Shown here in pieces: positions 23,891 to 33,966 of a stretch of DNA of 64,000 nt. Made by a program: the position numbers and the translations under genes. The notes below the pieces were generated by a model, which saw nothing but the letters and a program-made list of their open reading frames with translations, did no database searches and was not told the DNA's origin. Numbering within the stretch: the stretch's first letter is position 1; every line of letters starts with the position of its first letter. Origin of the DNA: Sipunculus nudus (lineage: Eukaryota; Annelida; Sipuncula; Golfingiida; Sipunculidae). The DNA lies in NCBI GenBank assembly GCA_026874595.1, contig CM049321.1, forward strand, positions 22,561,979 to 22,625,978. The letters are read 5' to 3'.

Positions 23891-23895
23891 AAGAC
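23891..23895 (+). repeat. Target-site duplication, left (AAGAC)
   Basis: Five bases repeated at 25,069-25,073 on the other side of the LINE insertion. Unit 1 has a single AAGAC at the empty site, 8,456-8,460. Confidence 0.75.
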
Positions 23896-23896
23896 T

Positions 23897-24889
23897 TACT
23901 CCTCATCGCGTGCTCTTGAATGCTCGGTCCCGCAAGGGAGCTGCTTGGGCCCATGGCTCTCCCTGACCTATGCAGGAACATTATTCAATGAGATCCCACC
24001 GTCCGTATCAGTCTACGGGTTCGCTGATGATCACATCGCCAACCTACGTTTTAGGCCTGCGTCTTCACTTGAGGAAATTGCAACTGTTAACAAACTTGAA
24101 CAATTTGCAGTAACTATAAATGATTGGATGAACAGTAACAAGCTCAAAATGAATACTAAAAAGACCGAATTTATATTGTTTGGTGGCAAAGCCCAATTGA
24201 AAAAATGTACAACAAATGAAATTGATATTGCAGGTGACAAAGTTTATTTAGTTAACTGTATTAAATATTTGGGGGCGTATTTAGATTGTGTATTAGACTT
24301 TAAAGAACATGTAAAAATGAAATGTCGTGTAGCTATGTTGAATTACTTCAGGATTAAGTGCATACGAAAATACCTGACAAAAGAGGCTGCTGAAATACTC
24401 TGTTTGTCATTGGTTATGTCACATCTAGATTATTGTAATGGAATACTATATGGAATTGCAGAAAGTGATATATATAAGATGCAGCGAATTCAGTCAATGT
24501 GTGCCAAGCTGGTATTAAATCGAAGAAAACGCGAAAGTTTTAAACAAGCACTGTTTGATCTTCACTGGCTTCCTATCAAAGCCAGGATAAATTTCAAAAT
24601 ATTAACATTTGTGTACAATTGTTCAGTTGGCAATGCTCCGGTGTACTTGACTGAACTTCTTAAATCATCTGAGGTGAAAAGGCCCGGACTGCGCTCAGAA
24701 AATACTTTGAACTCCTTGTATATTATTCCTTTTAACAAGAGAAAGACTTTTAATGATAGAAGCTTTGGAACTATTGGTCCTAAATTGTGGAACGTTCTTC
24801 CAGATTATATTAAGCAATCTGCCTCACGCGACACTTTTAAAAAGAATCTTAAAACATTTTATTTTAGTAATTTCTATTCACTCTTTTAA
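23897..24889 (+). CDS. LINE reverse transcriptase, C-terminal part, intact frame
   Basis: Open from the first base of the insertion; the first ATG at 23,945 is not a natural start. Motifs: CSVPQGSCLGP (RT block before the active site, residues 9-19 of the fragment), YGFADD (F-A-D-D catalytic aspartates, about residues 43-48), NDWMNSNKLKMNTKKTEFIL (thumb side), KYLGAYLD, then the C-terminal region LHWLPIKARINFKIL, TIGPKLWNVLPDYIK typical of CR1/Jockey-type elements. It lacks the endonuclease and the N-terminal RT blocks, so it cannot act alone, but there is no internal stop, which fits a young insertion. Confidence 0.9.
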   Translation, partial: YSSSRALECSVPQGSCLGPWLSLTYAGTLFNEIPPSVSVYGFADDHIANLRFRPASSLEEIATVNKLEQFAVTINDWMNSNKLKMNTKKTEFILFGGKAQLKKCTTNEIDIAGDKVYLVNCIKYLGAYLDCVLDFKEHVKMKCRVAMLNYFRIKCIRKYLTKEAAEILCLSLVMSHLDYCNGILYGIAESDIYKMQRIQSMCAKLVLNRRKRESFKQALFDLHWLPIKARINFKILTFVYNCSVGNAPVYLTELLKSSEVKRPGLRSENTLNSLYIIPFNKRKTFNDRSFGTIGPKLWNVLPDYIKQSASRDTFKKNLKTFYFSNFYSLF

Positions 24890-24894
24890 CTTGA

Positions 24895-24939
24895 ATATCT
24901 GACAAATCTATTTTAACTTTGTATATGTTTGTCAGATAT
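24895..24939 (+). other. LINE 3-prime UTR stem-loop
   Basis: ATATCTGACAAA (24,895-24,906) and TTTGTCAGATAT (24,928-24,939) are perfect inverted repeats around a 21-base loop, six bases after the stop codon. Such 3-prime hairpins are recognised by the RT of several LINE clades; that role is inferred here. Confidence 0.6.
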
Positions 24940-25068
24940 GTATGTAGGTTTTACTGTGGTCTTATTATGCTCTTTAAATGTTCTTTTATATACTGTGCTG
25001 TGTACAACGCCACTGAATATATATGTATAATAGTAGGCGTTTAATCAAATAAAACGTTTCAAGTTTTC

Positions 25069-25073
25069 AAGAC
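25069..25073 (+). repeat. Target-site duplication, right (AAGAC)
   Basis: Right partner of the repeat at 23,891-23,895. Confidence 0.75.
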
Positions 25074-26150
25074 CAAGAAAATTGTTTTTGATGATTATGT
25101 TACATTTATGAAAGAGTTTACAAAAATATTCATATGACTTTTTTATTACATAAAAGGGGAAGAGTTATGCAGTTTAAAGTAGTGAGTTACTGCTTCAAGA
25201 ATTTATACGGGAAAATATTAGAAATACATAATATTAGTAAGAGCCATTAGACCGCAAGTATTCAAATCATAAATCATTCACACCCATGTTATTTAAGGTA
25301 TCCATGTACACACCAAGTATACGACGTTACAAGATAAAGATAATCCTGACAAATTGTATACATAATCAGGTCCGACATTACACTGATCAAATAGCTTCGG
25401 TAAATGTGAACCTTACAATATTACCAGAAACATATAAGGTAGACCTGTACTTATTTTATGCCATAGAATTTACATTAATAGTCTCATTGCTGTTTGTATT
25501 TATATAAAAAAATAAGCAAAAGAACGAAATAAAGCTGTACGTTGAAATGACCGTATATTATTCAGTCAAATGCTTCTTAAACAATGATTAGTTATGTATG
25601 AACAATAATTGTTTGAACACATTATTTTTTTGTTAACGTAATGGGTGTGTGGAGGAAATTGCGTTGTAATGCAAAGTTGCACTTAATTCGAACCTTTTGC
25701 ACTGTTGAATGTAGGATAGTGACTTAAATTATATACAGTACACAATGTGGATGCAAACAGAACACGTTTCAATAAACAGTTCAGTTCTAATGGATATGAT
25801 CAATAGATATAAAAGAATAGGGTTTGTTATTTTAAGTGTTTTATAAAGTTGACAGGTAGCGATGCTCAATCAAATGTTAAGGATTTATGCGAAAAAGAGG
25901 ACCGAGTAACTTTATATTTCCAAGTATATTAATAGATATATGTATCTTGATAATTTTTATCAATAATCATTATACTAATCAGGTCCACGCAACAAAAAAA
26001 CTGATTTTTCATACTTTTATAGCCATATGAGTATATTATTCGGTATGTTTTGATTAAATTATTCATGTTTAACACTGCGTCAAGGCGTTATAATTCATAT
26101 TAATATCAAATTTCTATTTTTTTCAATTCCCTCTGTTTGTCTGTACAGTT

Positions 26151-26151
26151 T

Positions 26152-26174
<23 letters not shown>
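26151..26174. repeat. Short (TA)n/(TG)n microsatellite
   Basis: About 12 TA units followed by TGTGTG; the unit 1 counterpart is near 9,541-9,562. Confidence 0.9.
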
Positions 26175-26182
<8 letters not shown>

Positions 26183-26317
26183 TTGTATATATCTTTTTGT
26201 ATCGAAATGATGCTTTTTTATGAAAATGTTGATCTCAATTTATAAACATGAAAATTGTGAAGTCGGAGAAAAAGCAAAAATCTCTGATTATACATGCATG
26301 TAATGAGCTGACACAAT

Positions 26318-26395
26318 GTCATATTCGAACCGACACCTCCTGAACCACCAACTGAGTATCAAGACACGTTAACCACTCGGGCGACGGACTTGTTT
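26318..26395 (-). repeat. tRNA-like SINE fragment
   Basis: Paralogue of 9,690-9,772. On the minus strand A-box-like GCCCGAGTGGTT (26,382-26,371) and B-box-like GGTTCGAATATG (26,331-26,320). Confidence 0.5.
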
Positions 26396-26454
26396 GATAA
26401 AAATAATTTAATATTTTTAATTTAATGGTAATTCGTCCATACGTTGAAATAGTT

Positions 26455-26706
26455 AGCAATATTATAACCATGATTTATAATATTGCTAAATATCCAATCA
26501 GCATATAAATACACAGTTTCTGGCATTATGGACTCTATACATTGTCGGTCCATCATATAACATCTCTCTACACGTTCCCACTTAATTACCACCTGACGAA
26601 GAAGTCGTTGTACTTCGAAAGCTCGTGTGTTAATAAACTAGTTTGTCTATCTAAAAGACGTCATTGTTTATCTTAACTTTTGCTTCAACTACAGACTAAC
26701 ACGGCT
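26455..26706 (+). mobile_element. Candidate Penelope-like element end with hammerhead-like motif
   Basis: CTGACGA (26,593-26,599), then a GAAGT/ACTTC stem (26,601-26,605 with 26,612-26,616) around loop CGTTGT, then GAAA (26,617-26,620). This is hammerhead core order with one extra A after CTGACGA. Near its end is 'acagactaacacggct' and then a (TA)n. The flank includes a palindrome-like pair of 'caatattataaccatg' and 'tataatattgc'. The element label is tentative. Confidence 0.4.
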
Positions 26707-26712
26707 ATATAT

Positions 26713-26749
<37 letters not shown>
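26707..26749. repeat. (TA)n microsatellite
   Basis: Directly follows the Penelope-like fragment; the same flank-to-(TA)n order, inverted, occurs at 10,494-10,560. Confidence 0.95.
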
Positions 26750-26751
<2 letters not shown>

Positions 26752-27000
26752 ATTATGTACTGCCTTTCAAATCACTAACCCGTACCTTTTTATTTGATCA
26801 ATAAGTTCATGATTGTCTGTTAATAGAAAGGTGTCCTCTTTGCACGGGGACTGCAAATGTTATCTTACTCTGTCAATGTCCTATTATTTTGAAGCTCTAG
26901 AGTTCAATATATTTTCATGTACCCTCTTGGTATCAGGAAACATATTTAAGATTCACTTACTTTTAACATTTATAAGAATGCAATGACGTTTTTTTATAAC

Positions 27001-27364
27001 AGATCGTGGACGGAAATTCATGAAAGCATCGATATTTTTCAGCACATTTCTCTCTTAAGTTAGTGTATAAGTAATAAAAATGGTCAGTCATCATACTAAT
27101 ACAAAGGAAAATAGTAGGCAAATATTAATTATATAATTATATATTTTTCCCCTGCGTACGAATAGTAAGCGGTGCACACTTTTCACTCGTGTGTTATTTC
27201 CAAGCTGATGGTGGCGGTGTTTGCATTCATTTATTCAGCCTATATTCCCAGGTTCATTCGTCCATATTTAATTATACATTTTGTGAATATTCCTTGATAA
27301 CGATCCTGAATCCGGAGCATATTTTGTGTCCACATCAAAAACATTGATTCTTCATTGTCACATT
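27001..27364. other. Spacer without recognisable feature
   Basis: AT-rich sequence between the shared repeat and unit 2 part 2. I see no open frame, repeat or RNA gene in it. Confidence 0.4.
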
Positions 27365-27883
27365 CCCGAATGCCTTTGTCCAGATGTATTTAATAAGTAC
27401 ATTTTCTTGGCTTTTATTGGCAAAAAATGTTTCCCATTTATTCATCCACCTAAATCTATTTCTGCTTAATACATAATTCCTGTTGATTCGATTGGAATAT
27501 TTCGTATATTTATGTTTTTATTAATTTCTTAGATGGGATATAATATATATGTAACGGGTCCTTTTTGAACCCTCTCTTTGTACTGAAGTGAACTAAATTA
27601 CCACTCAAGTACCAAAGGTGCAAGTTCAGTGCAGTAAATCTCAATGCACTCTTAAGTGTTAAGCAATGACACGTTCATGCCCCACGGACTCTCATAGTGA
27701 TTTTGTTAATCGATATATTTCAGACAGTATCCAAGACTCAAGATTAATAGATTTTCGTTGTTTATATTAGTATTGACTACTTGATGCATGTGACACTTCT
27801 CATTATCATTTTGCATATATTCAACGCAGGTTCTTAAGTGCTCGGTTTAGATCATTCCCCCGAAGAAGCATTTCCGGTATAAG

Positions 27884-27947
27884 ATGTTGTCCGTGCAGAT
27901 GTGTGTAATGGTCTTACAGACTGCCCTCTGTGGCTCTTTTGCAGCAG
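27884..27947 (+). CDS. Gene B exon 1: start and signal peptide
   Basis: Encodes MLSVQMCVMVLQTALCGSFA plus A, then donor CAG|gtaatg, phase 1. It differs from gene A at five of 21 residues but keeps the hydrophobic core. Confidence 0.65.
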
Positions 27948-29918
27948 GTAATGATTGAAGATGTCACATCTTCTATTAATCTAATCAGTATTTCCATGTC
28001 TGCTTACTTATTTTGTGTCCTTCAGTTAGTTAGTAATATTTCATCGACTGCTGTTAAAATGTTTGATGAATAACTGCAGACCTCGGGTCACTATTTGATC
28101 AAAATCCCTGACGCAATAAGATTTTTGTAGATTTTAAATTTCAACTTAGTTTAATAGGGACCTTTTCAGCTTTGTTCTTGCAATACGCTTTTAAAAGAGT
28201 GTCTGTTATCAGCGCCTCAGATGTTGGATAAGTCACTCGTCGACCTCCCTGTTAATACAATATATTTCTTCCTGCATACTCACACGTTTATATATCCACC
28301 CATTGGTGTACTGACGTCTTCGGATTTATTTTAAAAAGATGAACATGACATGGTAGAAATCTTCAGGAAACAGGTACAAGAACAGGCGCTGCGGTAAATT
28401 ATAGAGCACACATTGCTATTTTATTTAATTCATTGAATATTCCTGACTGCCCATAATAATTGTGTGCTTCTTTTCGTATAAATTATATATTTATAGCAGA
28501 AGAAAATAAATACGGGATATATGTATATCACTAGTTCTTTAGTGCTCAGTTTAGTTTATTTCCCGGGGAAGCATATGCGGCATAAGATGTATATGACGAA
28601 GACGTGGGTAGTGTGGTTTTGGAACAGGTTAGCTACAGATATAAGACATGTCACATGTCGACCACACATGTTTTGTATCAACATATTGCTTTCTGCATAT
28701 TCCCACGTCATATACATCCAAACCTGTGTGTATTGACGTCTTCGGATTTATTTTAAAAACAGGAACTTGACATGTTATAAATATTCAGAAAAGATATATG
28801 CATGGATAGTCTTCACATCAGTTTACAGCGCACACTATGCTATTTTAATTTCCGTTTAATTCCAAATGTCCACCTGTCCTTTTTTAACTATACCAAGCTA
28901 AAAAAAGAAGGATATTCATGGAGGAACACATCTGATCTGTCGGATCTTCAAAAAGAGACCAAACAGTTGTGAAAAATAAACTGAACATTTATTATTTTTT
29001 TGTATTGCCCTATTAGATTTTTACTTCCATATGTAGTTTCCTAGAAAGTAATTTGAAATAAAAACGTATAAGAAAATTATCTAGAAAAACAGGTGGACAT
29101 AAGTTGGTGGAAAGGACTATAAATGCTATTTATTGATCTCCTGTATGATCATATAATAATATTTAAATATATATATATATATAGAAATAACATGTTATCA
29201 AATAGAAATATCTATAAAGCATGAAAATATACAAATTGGTATTATATTAAAGCCAGAGCCCCAATATTCACCGACATAGATTACGGTGTTCAATTACCTG
29301 TGAATCAATGTAATGAGCTGAATCAACTTTTGTATTATGCATTTGTTTATGTTTTTACATTTGGTTAATAATTCAAATACAGCATGCATTTTGTTTTTCT
29401 TTTTCGAAACGACAGGCAGTGATAAATGTAAACTAGAATTCAGCATAATCTCATCGGAAACCTACCTGGAGGAAATCAGACTGCGGATAGTACTTTCTGG
29501 ACCGTCTAGATCGGAGAAACCTAAAAAATATCGTCTTCAAAAAATTGCAAACGCTAAGTGAGTCTTTCATGTTTATTCATGTAATAATCATTGACATGGA
29601 AAGTGAATTCTTTGACCTGTTCGGACTTGTGGCTTAAGTATATGTTTGAGATAGATGTTACCAAATGCATTTCTTAATTAACAGCGTGGGAAATTAAGAT
29701 GGATCATCAGAGCACATAAATGATAGTATAAAGGACCATAAAAAATCATTGAAATCCAAAGAGCCCTTGATAACCCAGTGTGACTGCAATGCCATTCAGT
29801 TTAATATACTTATAATCACGGTGAAAAAAAAACACTGGAAATTCACTACAGACTGTTCCACGGGATGCGACCCGATCCCCTGATGAATGTTGTTAGAATC
29901 TTCCTTGCCCCTGCAATC

Positions 29919-29979
<61 letters not shown>

Positions 29980-32900
29980 TTGTGCGTGTGCGTGTGCGTG
30001 TATCCTGTTTTATCGGTAGAACCTGGAATTTTCTGATAATTCAGCAGCTATTTAAGTTATGATGTTCTTATAAAAGGAACACTACACTTAATCCCAAGAA
30101 CTTGTCTAATTTTCATTATTTATATGCATTTTTATAAATTAAAATATACTTTATATACAAACGTATGTTGAATTGTGTTGATTTGAATATTTTATACCCG
30201 AATTACATTACCTGTTCTATGCAAAACAAATGAATTTATTATTATGTAATATATTTCACAAATTTATTTTGTTTCCGAATGATATTTATGCAGGGTTTTA
30301 ATATGATCGCCATTTATCCAAGATTGCGGAAGAAATAATGCACATGATTTTTTTTTAGTAAGAGTATGGTTCAAAGTATGGTCGGAGAACTACGTTTGCA
30401 AAAATCTAGATGACAATTCCACAAAATAACCATACCTTACCTGACATTTTCCTTATTTCATCTTAATTCGAGCGAGCAATCCGTTAACACGTTCACATGT
30501 TTTATCTGTCGACAGCAAGGGGCGCTTCTTTAACATTACGACGACATGCCCATCAGGGGAAGTGGAATAAATCCAGATTAAAAAAACATCCGGGGACCAA
30601 ATCATCATACAAAACGTAAGTTATGTAACAAGCAGAACATAATGGTTGAATTACATTTGTGTCAACTCAGCTCCTGCCATTCAAACACTGCTTTCAAATA
30701 TACTGCAGTAGTTGCTGTATATCGCCACTAGGGAGTCGGGTTATAAATATTCCTGACAAATTGTGGAACTCGCAATATCCCTCTTTATTGTTCGAAACAT
30801 TTCTGGCGACATGTTGACACCTAGGGGCAATATACAGCAAGCCGTGCTTTAAGATGCAGTGGAATATATTACATAATATATTATCAGTAACCAGTGTGTA
30901 AAGGAGAGTAAGCTAATGGGAAAGATAAGGTCTTTACTTGGGATAAAATCCTGAACTTTTTTATAAAAAAGTACGTGAAAAATCCTAATAAACTACTATA
31001 TATGTACATATATAATGTAAGTTTAAATGTATGTCATTGTTTGGTAAACTCAGAAACAAATTAGACAGACATGCATTAACAAAAAAAATATACCGGTATT
31101 AAAGAAAGAAGACATATTTCTCTGGAGAGGCGTTCCACATGTACAAGTACTGATGGTTAAAAACGTCAAATAATAAACATAGAAACAAACACCAAGTCCA
31201 TTAACCGCACTACAAAGAGGAGTCCTTCGTTTTCACTTCTTCTAATCACATGACCTTCGCTCACATGTGACATAAGAATAATGAGCTGGTCACCTCGTGC
31301 CCTGTACATAGTACAACCTTTCAATTCATAGTTACTCGGAGCTTCGGCCACCAACAGGCCCTCGCTGGAATACTGGTTTGTCTCTCGTAATACAGTTCAA
31401 ACAGCAATTACCAAATAGCGCATAGAATTTCTACCTGGACAAAGAATCAATGTCTTTTACAGTTGATGTCTGCGGAAATCATTCAGCTTTATATGCTCTC
31501 ACACAGCCATTTCCACTACCTCTACAGGTACGCGGTTAAATAAAGTCCTCGGTCTGTTCCTGCAAGCGCTCACTACAGGTATAAATCTTCAGGTTTACCG
31601 GTCTGTCGGCATAAATGTGATACTTATTCTGAAGTCCGTTACAGAGTAATTACCGTGGCCGTCCTTAGACGCCGACTATCTAAGCTTATAGACATCATCA
31701 CTCAGCTGTCTCGACACTGATACCCGCAGATCTGACACCTAGAATGCAGATATCCTCAGGCTACACCGGCTGCATGGGGTACTGGTCGGAATATTGTATC
31801 CAATATCTATTTAATCACGTCTTATATATGCATGCTGGCGTCACACCTCCAGACCGTCTTCTGGCCAATCATCACTGCCCACTACGCCTACCGTTAATAA
31901 CAATATGGATTTAAATATAGACACGCCTCCAGTGAAACACAAACCTTAGAAAACCAAACTTAACAAGTGCCCTTCCTTTGAAATCTAATACAAACACTCA
32001 TAACTATAGAGACCTATAGGTGTTCCTAAACTGCACTTAAATTAGCATCAAACGAGACACTTGTGCTTTTTACCAAAGTTCTCACGCTTATATCTAATCA
32101 TGATACTCCAAATAAATGTATAATGATTTATCATAACAATCATCTGATAATACTCTCTACTTGATTATTTAAAACAATGCCAAAGTCACAGTTATCTGGT
32201 GACAATGTTATCATTTATAAAACATCATGATTGACTCAAAATGATGTTGTTTTGAGTGTATAGTTCCATATTAATCTGGGTATGACGGATTTGTGTGATA
32301 AACTGACAGACTAGTGATCTAGGATTAATATATAATACAGTGGAAGTGAAAGTGGAATTTATGGAAAAATGGTATAACCTTTATATTTCTTTCCGGTAAT
32401 AAATAACCTTAAAGCCAGCCATAGTAAAGAATAAATCTTCTCAGATAGGTTCTCACGATAGACAGTGAATTCAGCAGGCCACCCACATAATCAATAAAGC
32501 ATACATATTTATTTGTAAATATTAGATTATTTAGATAAGCGTTTCAATTTACTTTGTGCAATATTTTAATTTAATTTTTAAAAGACAAACTCCTCACAGA
32601 AAACATGTACTTTAGAGAAAGGCATCATTTTAGTTTCACACTGGTTATGGTGGAAATTTACGTCATGGTTTCGTTTATATATATGTAGGTAATCCTAGGT
32701 GTCACTGGCTAACGACTTTGTAATTTGGTAAAAAGATGCTGTTGTTTACCTCACAAACATAGGTGTAGAAAGATATTGGATATGATTGTTTAATGACGTT
32801 AAATGACCCTTTTATTTAAATTCGTAGTTTCTATTTATAGGTGACCGTTCTCAAAAACAGAGACAAGAGGAAATGGCATTTCCAGGGATCAGATATTCTA

Positions 32901-33170
32901 ATTGGAAGAAAACCAACAGTAAAAGTCTACAGTAGCGGTATGAGACATTATACTACATGTTAATGCGTTAAAATATGTTTTCTCAAACTCTCTTGCAGAA
33001 CTTGTGGAAACGGTGTATCTATGTAAATGCCTTTCACGTACTTTGGTCCTTTACTGTTCCAGTCTCATTAAAATACATATGTTCCCCACCGCCTTAGGGC
33101 ATAACTGTTTTTTTAGCTCTTCGTATATATATCTATCTAATATCCCAATAACAAGGTCGAGCACTATATG

Positions 33171-33212
<42 letters not shown>

Positions 33213-33642
33213 TATTTCGGAAACATACAAACTTAATATTTGACAGCCGTTGAATGCATGATGTATGTTAAAGCTCCGTTAAAATATGGCTGCATTTAAA
33301 AGAAAACGATTTGTTTCCAGAACCATGGAAACGGTCAATTTGAGCATAATTAAAAAAGATTCGGAGCAAATGTATAGCCTTTAAACAGCAATTGGGTTGT
33401 CCCCAACAAATGTAAGATTTTATATCCATGCGTACAAAGATGAATACAATTAATGTTATTTTAGAGTGTCCAGTGCAAAGGTTGCAGGTCACTCTGAAGA
33501 TTGACCCTTTGAAATGGAATGGGTCACTCTATTTAAAACTGCATGGAATAAATAATATGTCCTACAACTGGAAGGTGCTTCCTGAAAATTTCATATTTCC
33601 AACTGGGTAGGTTTTCTAAACTGAATAAGCACAATTAGGCTC

Positions 33643-33728
<86 letters not shown>

Positions 33729-33884
33729 GCCTAGTTATAGGCATGTGATGTCAAATTAAATTCTTATCAACAAGTAAAGATCAACATGACTAAGGAATTA
33801 TTAAGATATATTTTGTGATTTATCAATTGTGGTCTTCAGCATTTGATCAAGACAAACCGAGAGGTAGTGATCTGTCTTGAAAGT

Positions 33885-33966
<82 letters not shown>

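Larger units (their letters stand above)
23896..25068 (+). mobile_element. 5-prime-truncated LINE insertion (CR1/Jockey-like)
   Basis: A 1,173-bp insertion absent from the paralogous site at 8,460/8,461. It holds the C-terminal 331 codons of a reverse transcriptase frame, a short 3-prime UTR with a perfect 12-bp inverted repeat, and an AATAAA at 25,048. It is truncated in the RT domain and flanked by AAGAC repeats, as expected for target-primed reverse transcription that stopped early. It arrived after units 1 and 2 were duplicated. Confidence 0.9.
20920..26445 (+). repeat. Segmental duplication unit 2, part 1 (matches 4,036-9,815)
   Basis: Same order as unit 1: L1-like LINE relic, the region conserved with 6,000-7,330, then the one conserved with 7,400-9,815. 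A later LINE copy at 23,896-25,068 interrupts it. No gene other than LINE sequence is recognisable. Confidence 0.75.

Noticed and set aside
24031-24240. Minus-strand frame inside the LINE
   Set aside because: Shadow of the reverse transcriptase frame on the plus strand.
31166-31354. 62-codon minus-strand frame in the conserved intron 3 block
   Set aside because: The paralogous block in gene A does not keep the frame open.
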